This document shows, piece after piece, positions 1 through 9,901 of a stretch of 64,000 bases of DNA (position 1 is the first letter of the stretch; every line of letters begins with the position of its first letter). Position numbers and translations under genes: made by a program. Under the pieces are notes generated by a model that searched no databases, was not told the DNA's origin, and saw nothing but the letters and a program-made list of their open reading frames with translations. Source of the stretch: Flaccisagitta enflata (lineage: Eukaryota > Chaetognatha > Sagittoidea > Aphragmophora); NCBI GenBank assembly GCA_965153355.1, contig OZ231127.1:33728001-33792000 (forward strand), given 5' to 3'.

Positions 1-1327
1 TTTTGGTTGTTTTTTTACCATTCAAATATTTTTTGCTCAAATAAAGCTGAACAAGCTGCCAGGTGAGCACTTAACACAGCTGTCAGAACCAAACTAGGTA
101 AAAAGAATAAAAAAAAAATGTATGTAAAACAACTCCATGAGGAGAAAAAATTTTATTTTAGTATTTTGACTTTTTTTTCCCCCTTTTCCATCTTTAAGTG
201 GCCATATCTTTTGAACGGCTTAACCGATTGAGTCGCGCAAAAAAGCATCAGATGCCCATTAAAAAACTCTACATTTTGGTCACCAATTTTTCCTAATTCC
301 ATCAAAAAACGACTGAGTTATGATTTTTTTAATGAAATAGATTTACTGACAAAATATTTAACGTAGACTAGGCATAAGTTTGGGGCTGTTTGCGCCTCTC
401 TACGATCAGCATTTGGGCTAAAATTGTGTTAAATATTCTTACCAAACGTATACATGTACTTAAAAACAAAAGATAAACATTTTTGACTATTTCAAAATTT
501 TCACTTTCCCTGGCTACCATAGGGGCGTTGCTGAGTATTCGAACGCTGACTATGGATTACGCTGAGTGGCAAATTACCACTGGGGCATCGCCAAGTGTCT
601 ACCCTTACAGAATGGTTGAAATTTAGTGGGGTGGTTATTTTAAGGAGTCGCTTGAGGGGAACTAACCAGAGGACGCTGACAAAAGGTGGTCGCCGGTGCG
701 AAGGCGATGGAAACTGGAATGTCACCGTTATGGCACTATTCCCATGCAGGTGACCGGTAAATGTCACCACTTTTGCACGTCTGACTAATGTGAGTTACAC
801 CTGTCACCAACGGGGGTAGATCTACAAGGCTATCATGCATACGTCGTCCCAGACTTTTTTTTCCTAACATGACTTGTTAATCCTATCCCAAACCCTTACA
901 CTAACCCTATCTCTACGTACATACACTAACCCTATCCCTGGACAAAATTCGTAACAGCTTTCAAGTTGTCGACCGCTAAAATACAAAAGCCAGAGCACAG
1001 GACGACGTCTACAAGAAAACCGATGAACAACAATGATGACTTTCACCAGTCACTATCTGGGTAGGAATGTGATAATCTAGAATGTTACCAGTTGCTATAG
1101 GGGGAGTAGTGCGATAATGGTGACTTTCACTAGTCACCATCAAGGGGGAGGAGCAGGATGGCAATGAAAGGAATTGAGATTCTTCTCGGAAGGTGATCAA
1201 AGAGAATAATGGTTCCAAACGAGAGGAGAAAGGGAGATAAATCTCGCTCTGGAGAGAAAGAGACGAAAGGCAGTTTAAGGGTGAGAAAGAGAAGGAAAGA
1301 CAGATGGGTTAGAAAGAATGAAAGAAA
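1..1327. other. no gene seen; AT-rich with a few short palindromes
   Basis: Short open frames lack protein-like composition. A GTGACTTTCACTAGTCAC palindrome (near 1120) has a near copy at 1038. Confidence 0.6.
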
Positions 1328-1348
1328 GGAAGAAAGAAAGAAAATAAC

Positions 1349-1431
<83 letters not shown>

Positions 1432-1435
1432 AAAA

Positions 1436-1531
<96 letters not shown>

Positions 1532-1574
1532 GTAAGAAAAGAAAGGAAGGAAGAGAGATAGAAAGAAAAAATAT

Positions 1575-1613
<39 letters not shown>

Positions 1614-1677
1614 AATGAAGAAAGAAAGAAAAAAAAGAAAGAAAGAAAGAAAAAGAAAGAGAGAAAGAAAGAAGAGA

Positions 1678-1727
<50 letters not shown>

Positions 1728-1800
1728 AGGAAAGAAGGAAAGAAGGAAAGAAAGAAGGAAAGAAAGAAAGAAAGAAGGTAAGAAAGAAAGAAAAATAAGT
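1328..1800. repeat. (AAAG)n tract
   Basis: Nearly pure AAAG from 1343 to 1530, then interrupted AAAG/GAAGG to 1800. Long open frames on both strands are translations of it. Confidence 0.95.
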
Positions 1801-2189
1801 AAGAGAGAGTGAACAGTTAGCAAAATGAGAAAGGACGCGACAAGAAAAGGCGACTGATGAATAGAAGGGCTAAATGGGCATTGAAATGATGGAGGAGAAG
1901 AAAAGAAAGACCGACAGAAAAAGTCAGAGAAGAAAGAGTAGACGACACTCTTGACTATCATTTCGTTCCTAAATTTCCTTATTAAGCTAGGACAGGTATG
2001 TTTGAAGTACGATTGCCTTTTTCAGGTCGCTTACTGACACTGTTTCAGGCCATTTTTTGTCACACGGTCGGTCGGTCGCTCGGTTTGCCAGGCCTCTGTT
2101 AATCGGTTCGTCACATCCACTAAAATCCCGTTGCAGCAAACTCTACCTACTTAGATTGTATCTTAATGGGAGCAATTCGGAGAAGGAGA

Positions 2190-2400
<211 letters not shown>

Positions 2401-2716
2401 GAGACAAAGAGGCGAGATTTCGCAAGAAAAAGCTCTTTGAGGAGAGAAATTAGAGTAAATGAAGTGGAGGAAACGATTTGAGAACCTGACGGAAATCTGC
2501 TTCCATTTGCCTTTGGCTTTTTCCTTTTTGCAGTAAGACTCTGATGATGAGCAACATCCAGTGTAAGAAAAGAAAGAGACAGCCAATCCGATGGCGCCAA
2601 CCTTTCATCTCCTTTGTGTTAGTGGTTTTTCGCCTCCACTAGGTTTCTATTCCTTTCATTCTCTTTTTTTTTCTTTTTTTCCGATATCATCCTCACACTC
2701 CTCTTGTTCATCACAG

Positions 2717-3118
2717 ACGGCCCAAAAGGGCCAATGTCCTGTAGGACACAAGGGTGAATTTCCATATGTCCGTCCGTACGTCCGTCCCCCCCCTGAAGCT
2801 TCTCAAGCCTCAAATTCCCATTGAATAACATGGGAAATTGATACAATGCAAACTTCCCATTGAATAACATGGAAAATTCGCAAAGAAATAGAAGAATGCA
2901 TATTTCCCATTGAATAACATGGAAGATTGATGAAAAATGAGAAAATGTGAAATTCCCATTGGATAACATGGCAAAATGACAAGGAATTGAGAAAATGCAA
3001 AACTCCCATTGAATATTATGGAAAATTGCTCCTTAGGCCTCAAATACGCCCTCTCAGGACATATGGAAATTCACCCCTGTGTCCTACAGGACATTGGCCC
3101 TTTGGGGCCGCTGCCCTG
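2717..3118. mobile_element. GGCCGCTGCCC-family element with 50-bp tandem core
   Basis: Inverted arms of about 53 bases (2720-2772 and 3057-3109) contain GGCCAATGTCCTGTAGGACA and its inverse. Between them are five copies of CCCATTGAATAACATGG at spacings of 39, 50, 49 and 50 bases. It is non-coding; open frames here are accidental. A diverged relative is at 38440-38620. Confidence 0.7.
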
Positions 3119-3189
3119 CTCTCCCTCCACTTCTTCAGCTAATCACTCCAAGCATTGCATCGGTTACCGCTGAGGCGCTGACCATGTGC

Positions 3190-4150
3190 GATCCTTGAAT
3201 GACTTGTCTTGTTTATTTATCTTTTCTTTGGTATCATTCGGTATAGTATATGTCTTTTATCTTTTATATCTTTTATTGCATTTCCATCCTTAGTTATGTT
3301 TGTTTACTTGATCTCATTCTCATTACACCGTTTCCTTTCATCCCTACTTTGAAACGTTCCCTTCCATTTATTTATTCATGCCTGTTTAATTTCCTCTTCT
3401 ATTAAAGAGCTTCCATTTCCCGTTATTTCCTCAACAGTCCATTGACAAAGTGACAGGGGTCTGGGGGCACTCTGGGCAATACATTCAAAATAAACAAAAC
3501 TTTAAGTGACATGCATGATTCTGAATGTTGTTTTGTATATTCAGGTGCTCAACATGTCCAGCCACCAGTGCATGAAATTTGTTCTTGAAGTCAGTGCTTG
3601 ACTGCTTGTTTCTCTTTCCCAACTGACTTCCGGTATTGGGGTCGACTAAGTAAATTATAGATAAGCTTGAACAATTCTATTAGTGTCACTTCTCTAGTGA
3701 TGCGCAGATATCTAGCCCGATGGGCAGCTTTTTAATTTGAACAACATAAGAATACAATAAAATTCTGCTTTAACAGATTTTAAGGGACTAACAAATATCA
3801 TCTGTTATGAGCAAAATTCTGTTATTGCCAATGTAGAAAATTGACATAGTGAAGGAACCGCAAATTTGCATCTACTATTGGGGGAATTCCGTTAGTAGCG
3901 GGTCCATTAGAGCGGAGTTCAACTGTAATCTCAAGAATATTCTTTCCCTTTAATTTCTCTGTAAACTCTGGCCGTCTCCAAAAAAAGGTTTCTATAAAGC
4001 TAGAAAGTTACCCATGGGCTCATTTGAAACCAAACCAAAGGTGTCACATTATTCAAGGTTTGATTCAAGGATGGTTTAGCTAAGTCAGGCTACGGGATCA
4101 GCATAACCATCAACATTTTGACAAGCAACTGTCCAAGACTGTCTGCATTC
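3190..4150. other. downstream intron of the ORP-like gene; no exon seen
   Basis: AT-rich, with the partial pogo-like MITE. I searched the minus strand for the expected PH-domain start and did not find it. Confidence 0.55.
3748..3932. mobile_element. partial pogo-like MITE
   Basis: Right end reads GCGGAGTTCAACTG followed by TA. The inside shares CTGTTATTGCCAATGTAGAAA-like sequence with the element at 24150. The left end is not recognisable. Confidence 0.5.
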
Positions 4151-4159
4151 TCATCTTAC

Positions 4160-4253
4160 CCGTCGACTTTTTTGGGGATTTCTGTGCATCTTTGTCCATC
4201 TCTCAATCCCTCCATGATTTCCCATCGTTCTTCTTTTGCGATCATCGTCGCGT

Positions 4254-4288
<35 letters not shown>

Positions 4289-4496
4289 GAAGATTCGTCA
4301 TTTTTTTGCTTCCGGTTTCGGCGTCGAAGTCGACGCCGTCGCGGCGTCTTGGAAGCGGAAGCACTCGTCGTCGTCGTCGTCCCCGTCGCTGTCGTCGTCG
4401 TTGTTGTCGTCATCGACACTCCTGGCAGCGCCTCGGGCGATGGGACGAGTGTGGATGCTGCCGAAGCGGCCGATGCCGGAGAAAGCGGGGAATCGT
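4160..4496 (-). CDS. ORP3/6/7-like gene, third visible exon (partial gene)
   Basis: Internal exon of a likely oxysterol-binding-protein-related protein (lipid transfer and sensing at membrane contacts in known relatives). Seen: an acceptor (TTTAACAATACAG) at 4497 and a strong donor (GG|GTAAGAT) after 4160. The translation has a Ser/Ala/Pro stretch, two Thr runs coded by ACG repeats, a basic patch (TPRRRRLRRRNRK), then RWEIMEGLRDGQ and IPKKVDG. Known: human ORP3 and ORP6 carry WE(I/V)xEGL followed by a short linker ending in G directly before the PH domain (LLKKRKWPLKGWHKR). The exon stops at that G, so the PH exon should lie below position 1. The first two bases complete a codon begun in the exon at 6877, giving Asp. 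The family call rests on about 20 residues; the exon structure itself is firmer. Confidence 0.7.
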
Positions 4497-4499
4497 CTG

Positions 4500-5350
4500 T
4501 ATTGTTAAAGGACGAAGAGAAAAACGATTCATTATCAACATTTTTCCATCATTTTACTGTCTTTTTTTAATGCCTCTTTTTTCATCGCTGTCCGGTCGAA
4601 TTTACCACGAATCATTCAAATGGGTTCCATCTTTTCAGAAGAACTTAATTCAAGTGTGCTGCTGCTAAACAAATAGAGCTACAAACCCATGAAAGCTTGG
4701 TCCCATTTCAAATACGATCTATCTGGGGTCCGAGCGTCCATCGTCTGGGGTCTATCGTTCAGAATCAGACCTTTTTTTAAAGTTTTTTTTTCTCCTCAGA
4801 ACGGAAGGTTTTATTCCAAGTTAGTATTGTTGCAGCAGATTTCTTGCCAAAGCAGTAAGGCCAGGCCTTACCTCGGCAAAAACTTCTTCAAAGTTACATC
4901 GAAAACGAGAACGAAAAGCGTTGGTGATGGACTAGATCAGTGGCCGAAAAGGCAGAACAAGGAAAAGAGCAATCGAGCAACATGTAAAACTGGGTACAAA
5001 AATGAGGTTGGAAAAATCCTTTCTCTCTCGAATCTTATGTTGTTTGAAGAAACATCGAAATAAAATGCAGAAGATAAAGCTAAAAGAAGACGAAGAAAAA
5101 AGAAAGGCTCAATAGTCCGACAGGTGCGCCCATATTTTCATTGAACAGATGCTTGACTGCTTGAAACAATCCCATTTGAAAGACACAGGGCCACTTTTAT
5201 GCGTACTCATACACACCCAACTAGGCCATAAACATACATAAGTATAGGTAATTTCAGGAAGGAAGAGTATCAGGACACAAAATCCCACATTTAAACCTTG
5301 AAAAATTTCCAAGTACAATGGAAAAAAAACATAACAATAGTATTGTATAG
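4500..5350. other. intron of the ORP-like gene; no further feature
   Basis: Open frames here are short and not protein-like. Confidence 0.5.
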
Positions 5351-5354
5351 AGAA

Positions 5355-5504
5355 ACAAGGCCAGATACATGGCTTGACAGTCGCGAACGATTGGGCAGGG
5401 GCAGTAATGCAAAAACCGCCTGCAATTCAGAAATGTTGCCGACCAACCAACCAACACGGCACGTCACGGCAAAGTGTAGAGTTGTGTGTCCGCGACTAAC
5501 AAAT
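5355..5504 (+). mobile_element. hairpin-ended element (ACAAGGCC to hairpin)
   Basis: Starts ACAAGGCCAGATACATGGC and has CAGTCGCGAACGATTGGGCA and ACCAACCAACC. It ends with hairpin AGTTGTGTGTCCGCGACT, pairing through G-T wobbles, then TAACAAA. Confidence 0.75.
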
Positions 5505-6106
5505 GACTAAGAGAGAAGCAAGTGGACGGATCGACACAACGACTTTAAGAGGTCCGTGAACACGACTGTTAATGTTAAGAGTCGAAAGCCGGATACGCGA
5601 GTCAAAACATTTGCGGGGTAACAAAACATTTGAAAATCGAAGAAAGAAAAAACCCGAAGCCAAATAGGAAAAGGCTGAGGCTTTGCACATGCAAATGGAG
5701 ACTAAGGGACAGAGTAAACTCACATTCCATGTTTTTACATATGCAATGTATATGTATTAACATGGAATGTGAATAGTTTATACATCTCGCACAATAATGC
5801 CGAAGGTCTCGGGAACTCAGAGAGCAAAACTTTCCACCATATTCTTGTGAGATCGGATAAACGTTAATAAGGGGTGTAACTGTATTTTTTCTTTCCATTT
5901 TTTTTAGCAAATTGAGAAGAAATGATATCCATTTTTATCCTAAAATTAGAAATAGGTGTTGATTAATACATGAAAACATTCTGTAATTAAGAAATTAAAA
6001 AAAAAGATTCGCTTTCCTAATTTAAGAGGTATGGAAGAAATCTTCAGCGTGGGTGAATTCGGAACAGATTTTGGAATGTGGTTCCTGACACAATTAAAAC
6101 ACTCTA

Positions 6107-6112
6107 ACGTCG

Positions 6113-6168
<56 letters not shown>

Positions 6169-6259
6169 GTCGTCGTCATCGTGATCAATGATCATCTTCC
6201 TCTTCCTCTTCATCTTCATCTTCATCTTCATCTTCATCTTCATCTTCATCTTCATCTTT

Positions 6260-6342
<83 letters not shown>

Positions 6343-6385
6343 TTCCATCATCATCTTCATCATCATCATTATTGATCATCACCAT
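6107..6385. repeat. (GTC)n, (ATCTTC)n and (ATC)n compound tract
   Basis: GTC to 6180, ATCTTC hexamers to 6260, then ATC to 6380. The hAT-type MITE at 6400 is inserted near its end. Confidence 0.93.
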
Positions 6386-6399
6386 CATCATCGTTATTG

Positions 6400-6683
6400 C
6401 AGGGGTGTATATGATTAAGTAGCTTTTGATTTTACTCCCCCCTCCCTGCCTTTGATTTTCTACCCCAAAAAGCAATAAAACAATATATGGTAGGTTTAAA
6501 CAGCGTTGAATTGTTTTGTGGTAATCAAATATCACCTTTTGGAACAACCATAATTGTTAAATTTTCAAAAAAATCTTTTTTCAGCATTTGATTTTTTCCC
6601 CCAGCTCCAAACCCTTTGATTTTATTCCCCATCCCCACAGGGGGGGGGGGGAAAGGGGGAATACTCAACATTATACACGCCTG
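6400..6683. mobile_element. hAT-type MITE, copy 1, with 8-bp target duplication
   Basis: Ends CAGGGGTGTATATGATTAAG and CTCAACATTATACACGCCTG. It is flanked on both sides by CGTTATTG (6392-6399 and 6684-6691), a perfect 8-bp duplication. The interior holds TTTGATTTTA(T/C)TCCCC segments. CAGGGG ends plus an 8-bp duplication are the hallmark of hAT elements; there is no coding capacity. Confidence 0.88.
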
Positions 6684-6726
6684 CGTTATTGTGGTCATCA
6701 TTATCTTTACCACCAACATCAAGTCG

Positions 6727-6820
<94 letters not shown>

Positions 6821-6845
6821 CCATCACCATCATCATCATCATCCT
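6727..6845. repeat. (ATC)n tract
   Basis: Nearly pure ATC between the MITE at 6400 and the exon at 6877. Confidence 0.93.
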
Positions 6846-6876
6846 GATGAAAATCAGTCAGCACTCAGCACAGTAC

Positions 6877-7063
6877 CTGTAGCCCTTTGGTTGTCGTTTA
6901 TGGATGTAGGTAGACCACTTGTAACTCCGGCGTCACTTAGGTGATGTTGATGTTGATGTTGTTGTAGCTGTTGGTTTGATTGTTGATGTCGCATCTCCGG
7001 ATGAATTTGGAGTTGTTTTTGAGGAACCAATTCTTTTTGTAGGCCTTCCTCGTTGCCCGAAAC
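6877..7063 (-). CDS. ORP-like gene, second visible exon (Gln/His-rich)
   Basis: Seen: a 62-codon open frame beginning VSGNEEGLQKELVPQKQ and ending LPTSINDNQRAT, with a QQLQQHQHQHH stretch. It is bounded by an AG acceptor (GTTTGCTAAAAG) and a CAG|GTACTG donor. It starts in phase 0, matching the exon ending at 24351, and ends with one spare base, matching the two-base start of the exon at 4496. This phase agreement is the main reason to place it in the same gene. It has no recognised domain and would belong to the disordered N-terminal region. The acceptor has a weak pyrimidine tract, so the 5' edge is less sure than the 3' edge. Confidence 0.55.
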
Positions 7064-7299
7064 CTTTTAGCAAACACATCAGTACGAGGGTCAGAAAATA
7101 TTTTGGTTTCGAGTGGGTGGACTGGAATTAAACTTTGTACACGACGAAAATATTTTCGGGAATTAATTAGATTTGGCGGGATATTGTGTTATACGAGTGG
7201 AATATGAATCGAAATTGATAGATCCTGTCTAAGCCATTCGGTTAATAAGAAGTGTTTTTGCGGTTGTGGTTGTATTCAAAGTTTTTGTTTGATTTTGAT

Positions 7300-7400
7300 T
7301 TTTGATTGTGTTTGTGTTTGTGTTTGTGTTTGTGTTTGTGTTTGTGTTTGTGTTTGTCGTTGTGTTTGTTTTTGTTTTTGTTTTTGTTTTGTTGACGTTG
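7300..7400. repeat. (GTTTGT)n tract
   Basis: Hexamer GTTTGT about eight times, then GTTTTT units. Confidence 0.9.
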
Positions 7401-7639
7401 TCGCTGTCGCTTTGTCGTTCCCTCGTTGTCGTTATCGTCTTTGTCGTCGTTGCCATTGTAGTTGGTCGTTGTTTGTTTGTCGTTTGTTTTTGCTTTTTGC
7501 TCTGAATCTTGTTCGCAAAAGTGTGCAAATTCAGCAAATAAAGAGGCCGGAAGTCGGTAAAGTACCCGATAAACAAGGCCAATTTTAGCCAATATAATAC
7601 AGAATGAATGAAAGAATGAGTGATCTAACAGATGAATTA

Positions 7640-7900
7640 ATGATGCAACAGATGAATGAATGGGTTTTCAAACAGATGAGTGACTGAATGAATGAATGCA
7701 TGAATGAATGAAGGAATGAATGAATGAATGAATGAATGAATGAATGAATGAATGAATGAATGAATGAATGAATGAATGAATGAATGAAAGAATGAATAAA
7801 TGAGTGAAAGAATGAACGAATTACTCAATGAATGAATGAATGAATGAATGAATGAATGAATGAATGAATGAATGAATGAATGAATGAATGAATGAATGAG
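7640..7900. repeat. (AATG)n tract
   Basis: AATG tetramers with a few breaks. Confidence 0.93.
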
Positions 7901-7964
7901 GACGTAAAAACTAAACGTTGGAATGATGAAAGATGCCTAAGTCGGCTGTTTAGCGCGGTTTAAA

Positions 7965-8046
7965 CGTGTTTAGGAGGGACAGACCGACCGACCGACCGGC
8001 CGACCAACGGACAGACATGACCTCTGTGCGAGGATGCACGTAAAAA
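7965..8046 (+). mobile_element. hairpin-ended element, truncated, GTGC-stem subtype
   Basis: GACCGACCGACCGACCGG run, ACCTCTGTGCGAGGATGCAC with a GTGC...GCAC stem, then GTAAAAAG. Confidence 0.5.
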
Positions 8047-8348
8047 GTCAAGCAGTACTCAGGATTCCTTTTCCTTTTAACCGAGCCTTTTGCTTTCCGG
8101 ATGCGCGTTTTCTCCCATCAGAAAAGAAATTCCCCTGAGTAGCCAAAAATGGCAAAACCGAATGAATGAATCAATCTTGTTCCTTCATTTCTCCGTCTTA
8201 GGGGGATTCAATGAATGATGGTAGGTTGGAAACTGGAAAGAACATACGGGTCTTTGTGCCTCTTCAGTCTCTCTGGCCCATTTTATATCTATTCAAGCAT
8301 TGGACTACGTTGAAAGATCTTAGATCTTGACAGGTGTCAGTGTCAGGT

Positions 8349-8795
8349 TTTTAGTCGCGGACAAGCGACTCTATAAGAGGCTTTGTCCGTCCGTCGGTTG
8401 GTTGGTCCGTCGGTTGGTTGGTCCGTTGGTCGGTCGGTCCGTCACGCTCGAGTTGAAAACGATCGCAAAGTGTGAAAACGCGCATTCTCGCCCCTGCCCA
8501 CCCGTCCGCGACTGGTTTTGGCCGTGTATCCGGCCTTGTTTTCGGGAATCCGCCAACAAACAAGTGATGCGGGGTCACAATATCGTTGCGGACGGGTGGG
8601 CAGGAGCATTCAACCCCCAGCCTCACCCCAACCCCACCCCCAACCACTCCTGCCATGCACTCACACACCTACACACACAATAACAACTGCAGTATCATAA
8701 ATGGCGTTTTTCGCATTTTCAACTAGAGCGTAACGGACCGACCAACGGACGGACGGACAAAGCCTCTTATAGAGTTGCGTGTCCGCAACTAAAAA
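8349..8795. mobile_element. hairpin-ended element, double (inverted) copy
   Basis: Both outer ends carry the terminal hairpin: AGTCGCGGACAAGCGACT followed by CTCTATAAGAGG at the left, and CCTCTTATAGAG then AGTTGCGTGTCCGCAACT at the right. These give inverted ends of about 50 bases including the CCGT-rich part. The middle has two GGCCTTGTT/ACAAGTGATG-type inner ends (8531-8565) facing each other. Confidence 0.75.
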
Positions 8796-9578
8796 TGAAA
8801 CATGTCCATACTAGCGTCAGACATACAGATTATTTAAACCATCCGAGGAGCACAAATTCCCCGCACGAAGTTTCCGACATTGTCCGCAAAAACGCGACGT
8901 CAAAGTCGGAAACACCTGAACATGTTTCATGGCGAAGCCAATTGGCCCATTTAACCTTTCACCGCTGGCTGGCAATAGGCGCAGGCGTTCGCGGTTACAC
9001 AAGAGTCTCCAATTTTGGAATGGAATTAAAAGATTTCTATTTTCAAACCCATGACAAAAGACACTTAACAAAGGAAAAGCGCAGATATCAATATAGGCCA
9101 ATTGAAGAGGGGGGGGGTGTAGCACCGGACTCAAGAAAATCTTCTCGTCTTCACATTTTTCAAGCCCATAGGGTCTTTTCTATTATCCAAAGCGTGACAT
9201 TACTTGCCTAAAGTTAATGTTCTATGTTAACTCGAAAGTTTCTCTTAACAAGAGACAGATTTCAGCCATCACCGTTGTGACAGCTTGTCAGCATCGTGTC
9301 AGCACCGTCACCGTCACCGACACTTGATTCTTTTGCCTGTGTCGATTGGCGGCGGTGGCAGGTGGCGGTTGAACCGTGTTTGTCGTGAATTGCCGTGAAT
9401 TTGGGCCGATTTCCACCAATCGTCCTTGACGACCGAATCGACGTCGTCCACCGCCTCGTAGCGTTTGATGATGATGATCGTAGTGGCGATAACATAATCG
9501 CGACATTGCCGAAAACGTCCGCCAATGTGGGTCTCATCTGATTCTTTGACGCCGGAGTAACTGCTAGAGAGTGGTGAA

Positions 9579-9582
<4 letters not shown>
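8796..9582. other. intron sequence with one doubtful exon candidate
   Basis: A minus-strand open stretch (9537-9262, MRPTLADVFGNVAIML) has an acceptor-like AG upstream and GTGATG at its end, but its phases do not fit between the exons at 24351 and 7063. Confidence 0.4.
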
Positions 9583-9611
<29 letters not shown>

Positions 9612-9680
9612 GTGTGTTTGTGTATTTTTGTTTGTTTTTTTTTTGTGTGTGTGTTTATGTTTTTTTTTTTTTTTCAAATA
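9583..9680 (-). other. 3' A-rich tail of the ORF1/ORF2 retrotransposon
   Basis: Read on the minus strand, the 3' UTR runs into A16, a CA/A-rich stretch and finally 29 uninterrupted A residues (complement of 9583-9611). This marks the 3' end of the element. No clear target duplication was identified. Confidence 0.75.
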
Positions 9681-9901
9681 AATAAATAGTTTATCTACCA
9701 TACTATGTCTTTCCCATGAATCATATCATGACTGACTGACGCAAATGTAGGGGATTTCAGGGCGGGTTTCAGGGCATGATTGAGGCCAACAGGCTGCGCT
9801 GACAGACATGTTTGAGTAGGTGCAAAAGCAAATCTAGTGATTTGATAAAAGATATGCAGAACAATAATTAATTATAATAAGGCCGACGTTGCTTCAAGAT
9901 T

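Noticed and set aside
885-935. ACACTAACCCTATC(T/C)CT repeats, similar to telomere sequence
   Set aside because: Only two or three imperfect units within ordinary DNA; no telomere array.
1209-1961. Long open frames of Lys/Arg/Glu or Phe/Leu/Ser
   Set aside because: They are direct translations of the (AAAG)n tract on both strands.
2803-3043. Overlapping minus frames with NFPCYSMG-like repeats
   Set aside because: They come from the 50-bp tandem core of a non-coding element.
8795-9211. 138-codon plus-strand open frame
   Set aside because: Begins at the end of a hairpin-ended element, lacks recognisable domains and has no gene context.
9262-9537. Possible extra exon of the ORP-like gene (MRPTLADVFGNVAIML...)
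   Set aside because: The codon stretch looks plausible, but its start and end phases do not fit between the neighbouring exons and no family match is recognised.
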